From a virus: 38,671 bases of DNA. Shown one piece after another: positions 14,632 through 21,746 of this stretch. The DNA lies in IMG/VR virus record IMGVR_UViG_3300024302_000023, positions 1 to 38,671 of that record; one strand, given 5' to 3'. The number at the start of each line of letters is the position of its first letter. Within the stretch, counting starts at the first letter, position 1. The notes beneath the pieces are model-generated. The model saw only the letters and a program-made list of their open reading frames with translations. It made no database searches and was not told the origin of the DNA. Made by a program: the position numbers and the translations under genes.

Positions 14632-15282
14632 TTAGAGTCTTGAAAGAAAATCCTGAAAAACAGCAAGTTTGCTTTCCTCAAGTTCTCTCCTAGACGCCTT
14701 TTGAATCACTTGTTGGTGACGGGCAATATCAACTTCTTTGATGATACCGTTTGCCCATACCCATTCTCTACCTTCCATAATACCGTCAACGTAAGCATCG
14801 GGTGCTGAAGGGTCTGCCACAATGTCAGCCGGAGTAGCCAGATGAAAATCACCTTGTACTTCGTTGACGCCCTGGACTTGTTTTAGTGAACCCATGCCAC
14901 GGCTGGATACACCAAGATTGCCACCGTCTTTGATAAGACCCTTGACAATATCACCCATTGGGGTGCTTGAAATTTTTGCTTTACCAATGAAGTTATTACC
15001 TTCTTTGACAAGCGACGTAATGCGGTGTGACGCACGGTCGAGGTTGATGGTCGGTCCTGTAGGATGACCAAGTTCGCCCCATGCTCTACCCTTATCGACA
15101 TTTTCAGTCACATAACGGGCAACTTCACGTTCCAGGATCGCGCTTGGATATTTACGACCATTACGGTTAGCGACTTCAGACTGCATAAACACTCCATTGA
15201 TATATAGAGTTTTCTCACCAGTCGCTTCGTTCAATTCCTCAAACGGTTTAACGTCTTCAGACATTTCTGTAATTAGTTTCAT
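14632..15282 (-). CDS. gp21: Prohead maturation protease gp21
   Basis: Serine protease of the herpesvirus-assemblin-like prohead protease clan, which processes scaffold and capsid proteins. The ATG at 15282 (MKLITEMSEDVKPFEELNEA) has AAAGGAAAAA upstream; in-frame starts further up lie inside the preceding gene. GELGHPTGP puts the catalytic His at residue 73, and NLGVSSRGMGS puts the Ser at about 126-127. It is 216 aa against 212 in T4 gp21. It probably cuts after L-x-E/I-x-E, as seen in gp23 and in the 460-aa core protein. Confidence 0.93.
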   Translation of the reverse strand: MKLITEMSEDVKPFEELNEATGEKTLYINGVFMQSEVANRNGRKYPSAILEREVARYVTENVDKGRAWGELGHPTGPTINLDRASHRITSLVKEGNNFIGKAKISSTPMGDIVKGLIKDGGNLGVSSRGMGSLKQVQGVNEVQGDFHLATPADIVADPSAPDAYVDGIMEGREWVWANGIIKEVDIARHQQVIQKASRRELEESKLAVFQDFLSRL

Positions 15283-15292
15283 TGTTTTTCCT

Positions 15293-16072
15293 TTATGCGG
15301 GACCGCTAGTTGGGAATTCTTCTGTTGCGATTGTGTAGTTGCCTGTATAACGAGCCACACCTTTTGTTATTCTCAATTCATCCATCCAACCAGAAAGTGG
15401 GCCATCTGGACCTACTATTGAATCCCAGTTATCACCAATGCGTGTTGTGTGGTTACCGTTTGTGTAGTTATTACTATCAGCAAACGAACCTACTTCAACA
15501 CCATCTACAAACAGATATGATGTACCACCTGTTCTAGTCCAAGCAATAGCATACCATACACCAGTTGTTAAACCAGCGCCTGTTGAACCATATTCTGTAC
15601 CGTTATAGAAGTGAATTTCATTTCTGTATGCTTCCGCAGCCGCCGGACCAAAAATATCAATTGCCCATGGTGCTGCGCTGTTAGTTGATCTAAAGTCTAG
15701 CAGGTTGATGCCTGCTGTACCAAAGGCATTCAGTTTAACTCTCATTTCAACAGTTAAATCACCAGTTCCAAATGTCATTTCAGTTCCAGCATTTATAGAA
15801 ACATAATGATCGTGAGTGCCTGGTAAGATAAGGGACGCTGTACCGAATACTTTTTCGGCTGTATCAAGTTCTGCGGTGCCAACGGCAGCTAATGTTTTTA
15901 AGCCTGTTTCATCAACAAACGTGGTTGAAGCGTCTGTACCATTGAATTTAGAATATAGTACAACATTATCCCAATAAGGATCAGTAGCAGGCGCACCTCC
16001 ACCACCAGAGAACCTGGAAGCAGGATTCACGATAGCCATATTAGTAAGAGATATGCCAGCACCCAATTTCAT
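15293..16072 (-). CDS. LamG/concanavalin-like lectin protein, putative head spike
   Basis: After a short N-terminal segment (MKLGAGISLTNMAIVNPASR) and a Gly run, residues about 33-250 form one LamG-type jelly roll. It opens DNVVLYSKFNG, continues with DLTVEMRVKLN and GVWYAIAWTRTGGTSYLFVDG, and ends GWMDELRITKGVARYTGNY. Such domains bind glycans. It sits in the head-gene block between the prohead core gene and gp21, directly after the spike-base-like gene, with a 3-base gap. I infer that the short N-terminus anchors it on the spike base and the lectin domain points outward to bind host polysaccharide. It could instead be a free decoration protein. Confidence 0.75.
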   Translation of the reverse strand: MKLGAGISLTNMAIVNPASRFSGGGGAPATDPYWDNVVLYSKFNGTDASTTFVDETGLKTLAAVGTAELDTAEKVFGTASLILPGTHDHYVSINAGTEMTFGTGDLTVEMRVKLNAFGTAGINLLDFRSTNSAAPWAIDIFGPAAAEAYRNEIHFYNGTEYGSTGAGLTTGVWYAIAWTRTGGTSYLFVDGVEVGSFADSNNYTNGNHTTRIGDNWDSIVGPDGPLSGWMDELRITKGVARYTGNYTIATEEFPTSGPA

Positions 16073-16075
16073 GGT

Positions 16076-16354
16076 TTAGTACATTCCGATTACGCTGTTG
16101 GCTGTTGAGTTAGTCCACACTTTACGGACGCGCAAAGGCAGAACAGTACCAGCTGGAATAGCGGTAAATGTAACGGTGTTTCCTGAAGCCATACCTGCAA
16201 GTTCAACAACAAGAGTACCAGTCTCACCAACATAAACCGAACGGGTCGTATGTGTGGTGTTTGCTGTGTTACTTGATGTTATAGCATAGGAATGCGCCGC
16301 AGGACTATCTAGGTCCGTATAGAAATTATTGAATTTATCGGTTTGATTAGGCAT
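16076..16354 (-). CDS. Head spike base protein (RcGTA Rcc01079-like), 92 aa
   Basis: The pattern DLDSPAAHSYAITSSNTANT, then HTTRSVYVGETGTLVVELAG, TVTFTAIPAGTVLPLRVRKVW and a C-terminal NSVIGMY is that of the spike base family first known from Rhodobacter gene transfer agent (Rcc01079). In that particle it holds a capsid spike that binds the capsular polysaccharide. The fold is a small all-beta domain. The adjacent LamG gene would then be the spike tip. Recognition is from the sequence pattern alone and should be confirmed by a profile search. Confidence 0.75.
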   Translation of the reverse strand: MPNQTDKFNNFYTDLDSPAAHSYAITSSNTANTTHTTRSVYVGETGTLVVELAGMASGNTVTFTAIPAGTVLPLRVRKVWTNSTANSVIGMY

Positions 16355-16357
16355 GAT

Positions 16358-17740
16358 TTACCCCACTGCTTTCAGAATTGCGTCTTCGTTATGTCCATCT
16401 TTTTGTAGGGTTTTCATAATGGCTTCATCACTTTTACCCTTGCCCCTCAAGCGTTTGACTTCTCTTTGTGCAAATTCTAAGGACGATTTTTTGAGAACCT
16501 TCATCATTCCGGCGCTCTGCTTATCAGCGTTTTTTTTAGAAAGGGCTTCGTCAATAAAACTACCGAAAGATTCGAGACCCTCTTTACGAGTTTCTTTGTT
16601 CTTGGCTTTCAATGCTTTCTTGGCTGCGTCTTCTGCATCATCTACAGATTTTTCAACACCGTCAGCCGCTTTATGAACATCACGGATGCCTCTCTTGGCA
16701 CCTTTAGCAGCCAGAACGGCTTTACCAGCGTCGGAAACTTCATCAAGTTCAACTTCTTCTTTAACACCAGAAGTGATAATATCAAACGCTTTTTTAGAAG
16801 CGGCCTCTTGGCTCATACCTTTTTTAACAAATTCCTTTGTCATTTCAATATGGCGCTTGATGCTGTTTTCAATCGCTTTACTACCACCGGCTCTTGGGCG
16901 ATTAGCTTTGATTTCATCAAGTTCAACTTCCTCTTTGATGCTTGCAACAGCCTTCCAAAACTTAGGGTTACCTGTCAGTTTAGAAATGACTTGTACCACA
17001 CGCTTTTTGATTTGGTCTGCGTTATCAGGCGCAAAGGAACCGAACATGAAATCGTCTTCAAATGGTCTGGAACCACGACTAAAGATATGGATGATCGAAT
17101 TCCAGTAATTTGTTTCTTCTTTGTCTTTGATATGCTTCTTGGCAAACGCCTTCATTTGTTTACCGATTTCCATATAAGCCTTGGCTTGGTCAGATTTGTT
17201 GAGCATCTTACCTTGAGCAGCGGCGAAATAAGGAATCGCTTTTAGTTGTAGTGCGCCTTCAGCCAATTCAGTTTCTTCGTTTTCAATCAGATTATAATAG
17301 TCGATACCTTTAGCAGCCTTCGCGTCATAACCACTAATGAACTTTTTGACCTTTGCGGGATCATCTTTGATAGTAACACCATCTGGTCCTTTGGACCGAC
17401 CCATGCGATAGGTAAATTTAGCATTTAGACCTTTGGCTTTTGCTGCCTTCAACATTTCTTCTGGGTCAAAATCAAAGTTTTCTTGATCTGCATTGAATTC
17501 ATATTTCTTAGCTTCACCCAATTCAGTTTCTTCAGCATGAACAGAAGACCGAGCGCCTGTTGCTTTGCCTTTGAAAACCTCGTCACCCGCAGTTGGGTGC
17601 TTAGTCATATCAGCCAGCTTCTTGCCCTTTTTGAGCGAATTAGCGGCTTTGACTTCTGGATTTTCAGGCTCCATTTCCTGTGGGTTTGCCTCGGGTACCT
17701 CTTGAAGGTCTCGGCGCATTTGTCTAAATGATTTACTCAT
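16358..17740 (-). CDS. Large prohead core/internal head protein with repeated protease sites (gp68 position)
   Basis: The 460-aa, Lys/Glu-rich protein occupies the T4 gene 68 position between gp67 and gp21 but is about three times longer than gp68 (141 aa). The heptad EE(T/V)EL(G/A/D)E occurs four times, at residues 70-76, 155-161, 270-276 and 328-334. Each matches the L-x-E rule of gp21-type proteases and separates folded-looking segments. I infer a core protein cut into several internal peptides during head maturation. The start overlaps the end of the 59-aa gp67-like gene (ATGAGTAA). One segment (YWNSIIHIFSRGSRPFEDDF) looks globular. Confidence 0.75.
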   Translation of the reverse strand: MSKSFRQMRRDLQEVPEANPQEMEPENPEVKAANSLKKGKKLADMTKHPTAGDEVFKGKATGARSSVHAEETELGEAKKYEFNADQENFDFDPEEMLKAAKAKGLNAKFTYRMGRSKGPDGVTIKDDPAKVKKFISGYDAKAAKGIDYYNLIENEETELAEGALQLKAIPYFAAAQGKMLNKSDQAKAYMEIGKQMKAFAKKHIKDKEETNYWNSIIHIFSRGSRPFEDDFMFGSFAPDNADQIKKRVVQVISKLTGNPKFWKAVASIKEEVELDEIKANRPRAGGSKAIENSIKRHIEMTKEFVKKGMSQEAASKKAFDIITSGVKEEVELDEVSDAGKAVLAAKGAKRGIRDVHKAADGVEKSVDDAEDAAKKALKAKNKETRKEGLESFGSFIDEALSKKNADKQSAGMMKVLKKSSLEFAQREVKRLRGKGKSDEAIMKTLQKDGHNEDAILKAVG

Positions 17741-17912
17741 CAGGTTCCTCGTCTGTTTGGGATTGAAGCCACGTCGCGGCTATAGAAGCCCGCTTGACGT
17801 TCAGAGCGTCTGCAACTTTATCGCCCATTACTGCGGTCACGGCTTCTTTTACTTTGCCTGCTTCACCCGCTAGTGAATGCCTTACGATATCTGTTGTTGT
17901 GTATTCGGTCAT
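17733..17912 (-). CDS. gp67: Prohead core protein, gp67-like, 59 aa
   Basis: The ATG at 17912 is preceded by TAGGAGAAC. The product (MTEYTTTDIVRHSLAGEAGK, then DKVADALNVKRASIAATWLQ) has the short helical pattern of T4-like gp67 prohead core proteins, including the 'ALxxKRxxIA' element near the end. It directly follows portal-region genes and precedes the large core protein, as 67 precedes 68 in T4 (gp67 is 80 aa). A late promoter stands 19 bases upstream. Confidence 0.7.
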   Translation of the reverse strand: MTEYTTTDIVRHSLAGEAGKVKEAVTAVMGDKVADALNVKRASIAATWLQSQTDEEPDE

Positions 17913-17930
17913 TATTTGTTCTCCTATCAC

Positions 17931-17938
17931 TATTTATA
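17931..17938 (-). promoter_or_regulatory. Late promoter TATAAATA for the gp67-like gene and core genes
   Basis: Exact match on the minus strand in the short gap between the frame-broken structural gene and the gp67-like gene, 19 bases before the ATG at 17912. Confidence 0.75.
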
Positions 17939-17965
17939 ATAATTGTGCGCTCTATACTGTGCTAT

Positions 17966-18417
17966 TTAGTTGTAGTAAAGCGATTGAATTTTGGTCAGTA
18001 GTTTGCCAACACGTTCCCCGAAGGTTCCGGCTGTCGTGTGATCTGCGACTGCTTCATCCCATACAGCGTCGGCAATTGCTCTTGTATCAACAGAAGCCTT
18101 GCGCCAGTTTCGACAAAGGTATTTGTGCCGTTGTCTGTCAACCTTGTGGTAACATCAGGTCCAACAAGACACGACAAATAAACTTTTGTGTGTTCGACGT
18201 TTGTTCCGATATTGATACCCGTTGTTGCGTTCATAATTATAATTCTTTGTAAGTCAGTTTCACCACCGGTACCCAATGAGGTTGCTGTTGTTTTGAAACC
18301 GTTTACAACGCCTTCAATAGAAATGTCTAATGCTCTCAAACCTAAGCAATCATCAATATTTATACCGTCACCAGAACACGTATTAATCCATATTCTATCT
18401 AGGAAAGTTGTGGCGGC
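17966..18417 (-). pseudogene. Structural-type gene of about 150 aa after portal, frame broken, start unclear
   Basis: Directly after the portal TGA, and in the same frame, an open frame reads TTFLDRIWINTCSGDGINID, then GLRALDISIEGVVNGFKTTA, to FVET near 18106. Coding character then moves one base back and continues WRKASVDTRAIADAVWDEAV, with HTTAGTFGERVGKLL and a stop at 17968-17966. The last part is a motif common in phage virion and fibre proteins. One extra A in the three-A run at 18110-18108 joins both parts. No ATG precedes the conserved start; GTG overlapping the portal stop would need another indel, and TTG at 18339 would give a shorter product. Function probably virion-associated. Confidence 0.55.
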
Positions 18418-20034
18418 TCACTTCTTTGGCTCTGGCTCCGGTGCGCCAGGTAACTGACGGTCTTCCTCGTCTGGAAGTTGCTCTATAGGTTCTTCGCGTG
18501 TAGCCGCGTCTGGTCGTCCAGAGAAAGCACCGAAGTTTGTGTCACCAGTTTCTTCTGGATCTACTCCTTCCGCTTCATCCTCTTTCATAGCCTTAGCCAA
18601 TTCTTCGATTTCTTCATCAGTCTGGCGAAGAATATTCTTTTTGACCCACTCAAGAGAATAGTAACGACCAACATAGGCGTCAACATCATTCAAGATGGTC
18701 ATGCGTTCGCGCAAGATTTCCTGGTTCTTTGATTCAGCAAAGTGGTTATCTTCACGGAAGTCATAAAAGATATCCTCTTTGATGATATTCCATGTTGCTT
18801 TGTCTGTGATACCCTTGAGAATTAGTTGGGTTTCAAGAAAATCGTCAAACATTTCGGCAAACTGCATACGCAATCTGTTGATAAACTTTGAGAATTTCAA
18901 TTCGTCACGGGTAATTTCACTTGCACGACCAAGATTAAATGCGCCGTCTGCTTCCATACGAGAGATAGGTACGTTCAAGGCCTTGTAAAATTTGTTTTTG
19001 AAGAATTCAACATCCTCAATTTGACCCAAGTTCTCACCACCGGGTAGTGTAGAAATCTCTGTTCCTTTGCCACCTTCACGACGAGGCAACCAGAAATCTT
19101 CCATCATAGTCTGGAATTTACGGTCGTCTTTGATTTCACCAGTCGAGGCGTCATAGACCAGTTTGTTCTTATGCTTGACCATCATATCTTTGAGATATTG
19201 TTCCGCCTTCATCTTCGGCAGGTTACCAACGTCAATGTAGAAAATGCGACGTTCGGGTGCGCGAGAGATACGGTAAATGACCAATGAGTCTTCCATCCAA
19301 CGCATCTGGTTCCAAATCTTTAGAGCCTTATTCAAATGCGAAAGGATGATGGTGTTTCGTTCGTTGATAATACCGGAGTGAACATAGGTAATCGAATCTT
19401 TAGCGATACGAATACCCTCGTTCATGTTACTGGCGATGCCACGTTCGTTGTATAGGTAGAATTCTTTATATGACGGTGCAATAGAAACAACAGGTCTGTT
19501 AGTGTCCTTCGGTGCAATCTGCTTACGAACCTTCTTGATTTTACGAGGGTCGATATAGCGCAATTCCAGAATGCCCTGCCTTGGCTTCTTTACGTCAATC
19601 ATCTTGTGGTAATACAAACGACCGTCTACGTACCAGCGTTTGAAAATATCATAAGCCTTGTTGTTGAAATCCATCAACTTGAGAATCTGTTCAAATTCTT
19701 CGGTGATTTTCTTTTTGATAGCCTCTGGCTGTTCCAGTTTGTCTAACTTGATTTCAACAGGAGACTTGTAGTTCTCCATTATGATCGCTTCGTTTACGAT
19801 ATCATCAATGGCTCTTTCACCCTCAGGTGATAAAGCAAGTTCTCTGTATTTTGTGATAAGTTGCGCTTCGTTTTTTGAAGTCGCGTCCATATCCAAATAT
19901 GTACCGAAGACGCCATTTTCCGCAACCGTCATAGCCGCGTCGTGGTTAGCCGGAGCGGTGAACGATTGAATGTTCTCTCGCTTTTTGTCTTCTTTTTCTA
20001 CACGGCCAATTTGATAGCCGAACAACTGAATCAT
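18418..20034 (-). CDS. gp20: Portal vertex protein gp20
   Basis: Dodecameric head portal through which DNA is packaged and to which neck proteins bind. The 538-aa sequence (T4 gp20 is 524) opens MIQLFGYQIGRVEKEDKKRE and includes the family segments DGRLYYHKMIDVKKPRQGI, LRYIDPRKIKKVRK, SRAPERRIFYIDVGNLPKMK and NVPISRMEADGAFNLGRAS. The C-terminal 60 residues are acidic and proline-rich. The ATG has ATAGGAAAG upstream. A CTAAATA box stands 31 bases upstream in place of TATAAATA. Confidence 0.96.
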   Translation of the reverse strand: MIQLFGYQIGRVEKEDKKRENIQSFTAPANHDAAMTVAENGVFGTYLDMDATSKNEAQLITKYRELALSPEGERAIDDIVNEAIIMENYKSPVEIKLDKLEQPEAIKKKITEEFEQILKLMDFNNKAYDIFKRWYVDGRLYYHKMIDVKKPRQGILELRYIDPRKIKKVRKQIAPKDTNRPVVSIAPSYKEFYLYNERGIASNMNEGIRIAKDSITYVHSGIINERNTIILSHLNKALKIWNQMRWMEDSLVIYRISRAPERRIFYIDVGNLPKMKAEQYLKDMMVKHKNKLVYDASTGEIKDDRKFQTMMEDFWLPRREGGKGTEISTLPGGENLGQIEDVEFFKNKFYKALNVPISRMEADGAFNLGRASEITRDELKFSKFINRLRMQFAEMFDDFLETQLILKGITDKATWNIIKEDIFYDFREDNHFAESKNQEILRERMTILNDVDAYVGRYYSLEWVKKNILRQTDEEIEELAKAMKEDEAEGVDPEETGDTNFGAFSGRPDAATREEPIEQLPDEEDRQLPGAPEPEPKK

Positions 20035-20064
20035 GGCAACATCTTTCCTATTTCATCTACTGAC

Positions 20065-20071
20065 TATTTAG
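20065..20071 (-). promoter_or_regulatory. Possible variant late promoter CTAAATA for portal gp20
   Basis: On the minus strand CTAAATA lies 31 bases upstream of the gp20 ATG, the same distance as the consensus box at gp23. It differs from TATAAATA in the first bases and overlaps codons of the endonuclease remnant, so chance is possible. Confidence 0.35.
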
Positions 20072-20261
20072 TAGTTTTCTCTGGGCGTGCCATGCTTTCA
20101 TAGATTCACTCCGTTTCCGCCGGGTTTCTTCTGAATGAATATAGCCTTTGAACATAGATCCGTTTTTTCTAGCCAGGTCTCTATGAAAATCGGTAGATTT
20201 TGATATACTCAAATTTTTACGGTGTTCACTAGAATATTTTCTACCCCTCATAAGCAATAGT

Positions 20262-20291
20262 GCGGGTGGGTGTTCAAGCACCGCGACCCGC
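20262..20291. other. GC-rich hairpin between gp19 and the endonuclease remnant
   Basis: GCGGGT (20262-20267) pairs with ACCCGC (20286-20291), and an inner GGTG (20269-20272) pairs with CACC (20279-20282) around a six-base loop, with a bulge of one base on one side and three on the other. On the plus strand it is followed by ATTTTATTTTAG, like a terminator. On the minus strand it forms just inside the remnant's first codons and lacks a T-run. Confidence 0.45.
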
Positions 20292-20303
20292 ATTTTATTT
20301 TAG

Positions 20304-20855
20304 TTAGGAAGTGCCGCCGTTACCGGTGATACCAGATTGAATTTCCCAATAATCATATGCCCATGTTACTTCAAATTCCTCAATTTGGTCATTAGAATCC
20401 CAAGCAAGTTCAATTGCAGCAACGGTTGTTGGCCAAAGACCGACAAAGTTATAGGTACGAATTGGAATACCAGTCTTAGAAAACTGAGTAATTTGTGCGT
20501 CAGATTTATATTGCGAGGGCGATGCAGAACCAAGGTTAGCCACGTTACCAACTGGTGTGTTGATAGCATGTGACCATTCTTCAATGGCATTACGAATACC
20601 AAAGTCTTCATCATTGAGAACTGAAGTAGTCCAATCCTCATATGTTCTATCGCCTGCAATCTTGACCTTACGACCAAAATACGGTAGTTCGATCATTCCA
20701 AGTGTAGCCGCAGGAATTGAACTTCCCTTGACCATAAATGGTACTTGAATATCCGCAGAGCCATTGATTGGGTTGGTGATTTGTACGCTAAACAGCGTAG
20801 GTCTAGCACCACCAAGTGCCATGTTGCCAGCGAAAAGATTTACATTAAATGCCAC
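20304..20855 (-). CDS. gp19: Tail tube protein gp19
   Basis: Forms the inner tube of the contractile tail. The 183-aa sequence (T4 gp19 is 163) opens MAFNVNLFAGNMALGGARPT and has the family pattern VPFMVKGSSIPAATLGMIEL, YFGRKVKIAGDRTYEDWT and a C-terminal FEVTWAYDYWEI. It starts with GTG at 20855 after TTGGAGAAA. A CTAAATA box, not the full consensus, lies 39 bases upstream. It is flanked by the sheath gene (with an inserted plus-strand endonuclease) and the portal. Confidence 0.94.
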   Translation of the reverse strand: MAFNVNLFAGNMALGGARPTLFSVQITNPINGSADIQVPFMVKGSSIPAATLGMIELPYFGRKVKIAGDRTYEDWTTSVLNDEDFGIRNAIEEWSHAINTPVGNVANLGSASPSQYKSDAQITQFSKTGIPIRTYNFVGLWPTTVAAIELAWDSNDQIEEFEVTWAYDYWEIQSGITGNGGTS

Positions 20856-20893
20856 GTTGTTTCTCCAATAGGAAATTAATTCTTCTTCGCTTG

Positions 20894-20900
20894 TATTTAG
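20894..20900 (-). promoter_or_regulatory. Possible variant late promoter CTAAATA for gp19
   Basis: On the minus strand CTAAATAC lies 39 bases upstream of the gp19 GTG and a few bases from the plus-strand TATAAATA at 20904-20911. The same variant precedes gp20. Confidence 0.35.
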
Positions 20901-20903
20901 TGT

Positions 20904-20911
20904 TATAAATA
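20904..20911 (+). promoter_or_regulatory. Plus-strand late promoter TATAAATA for the 253-aa endonuclease
   Basis: Exact consensus on the plus strand, 38 bases upstream of the ATG at 20950, followed by AAAGGATG as ribosome site. Confidence 0.75.
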
Positions 20912-20949
20912 CTAGAATTACCCAACTACTTCGACAAAGGATGTAAATA

Positions 20950-21711
20950 ATGAAATATACCTACTTGATAGGCTGGAAAGAAAAGAATGTCTGGTACTAT
21001 GGTGTACGCTATGCCCGTGGCTGCAAACCAGAAGACTTGTTCACCAGCTATTTCACCTCATCAAAATATGTCCATGAATGTATGAGATCCTGGGGTCTGC
21101 CCGACGTTATTCAGGTACGAAAGACATTTGAGAAACGTCATAATGCCCTCGTATGGGAGCAGAAAGTCCTGCGCCGGATGCAGGTGTTGAACGAAACGAA
21201 ATGGCTCAACAAAAACATTTCGGGCGGAATTGCCTTTGATGATGTAATCCGCAAGAAAATGTCTCTGCGAAAACTGGGGCGTATCTGGGTGTATAATGAA
21301 GACGGTAAAATTATGATAGACAAAGACCTTGAATCATATTACCTGAGTCAGGGATATAAGAAGGGCCATGGTCAAAGCCAGAAGGGTGAGAAAAACAATA
21401 TGTACGGCAAAAAGCATAGCGCCGAGTCGAAGGCTAAAATAGGCAAGACTAATAGCCGTTCGACATTGACAGAAGAAGGCCGGAAAGTGAAAGCGGAATT
21501 CACTCGCAACAATAATCCAATGGATAATCCTGATATTAGAGCGAAGCATAGGGAAGCCACGAAAGCCTCTGGCACCAGTTCTCGTAAAGTCACCGATGGC
21601 TATAAAGAATACTCATCAATTCGTAGTGCCAATGAAGACTACCCAGAGGTGAAATATCAAACCTTGTATTCTTGGGTTGTAGGACAAAAAAATGGGTGGA
21701 ACTATTGCTAG
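20950..21711 (+). CDS. GIY-YIG-type homing endonuclease, 253 aa, antisense to virion genes
   Basis: The N-terminus KYTYLIGWKEKNVWYYGVR has the two strands of a GIY-YIG domain (here YLI and YYG). The middle holds NUMOD3-like repeats (NNMYGKKHSAESKAKIG and NNPMDNPDIRAKHREA). The end (YKEYSSIRSANEDYPEVKY) resembles a NUMOD1 helix-turn-helix. It lies between gp18 and gp19 in opposite orientation with its own late promoter, so it does not rely on the tail operon. No intron is visible. Confidence 0.82.
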   Translation: MKYTYLIGWKEKNVWYYGVRYARGCKPEDLFTSYFTSSKYVHECMRSWGLPDVIQVRKTFEKRHNALVWEQKVLRRMQVLNETKWLNKNISGGIAFDDVIRKKMSLRKLGRIWVYNEDGKIMIDKDLESYYLSQGYKKGHGQSQKGEKNNMYGKKHSAESKAKIGKTNSRSTLTEEGRKVKAEFTRNNNPMDNPDIRAKHREATKASGTSSRKVTDGYKEYSSIRSANEDYPEVKYQTLYSWVVGQKNGWNYC

Positions 21712-21729
21712 CCCCACCCGATTTTCTAA

Positions 21730-21746
21730 TTGAGAACTAATCTCAA
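21730..21746. terminator. Weak hairpin between the convergent endonuclease and sheath genes
   Basis: TTGAGA (21730-21735) pairs with TCTCAA (21741-21746) around the loop ACTAA. It overlaps the gp18 stop codon. On the plus strand it is followed by AAATTTT, so it could end the endonuclease transcript, but the stem is short and AT-rich. Confidence 0.3.

Larger units (their letters stand above)
20057..20293 (-). pseudogene. Homing-endonuclease remnant (NUMOD3 repeats only), 78 aa
   Basis: Two NUMOD3-type DNA-binding repeats are visible, GRKYSSEHRKNLSISKS and GYIHSEETRRKRSESMKAW, but there is no GIY-YIG or HNH nuclease domain. The open frame starts right after the gp19 stop and would include a strong hairpin at its 5' end. 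It is most likely the tail of a free-standing endonuclease gene that lost its catalytic part. Translation as a small DNA-binding protein cannot be excluded. Confidence 0.65.

Noticed and set aside
14118-14693. Ser-rich plus-strand frame opposite gp22
   Set aside because: The Ser/Phe runs are the complement of the Asp/Glu/Lys codons of the scaffold; no start signal.
17963-17969. CTAAATA as another variant late promoter
   Set aside because: It is formed by the stop codon TAA and following bases of the frame-broken gene, and a full consensus box lies 25 bases further on.
18357-18364. TATAAATA as a late promoter before the gene after portal
   Set aside because: It lies inside coding sequence (GGTATAAATATTGAT) and the only start behind it is a TTG with poor spacing, so chance is likely.
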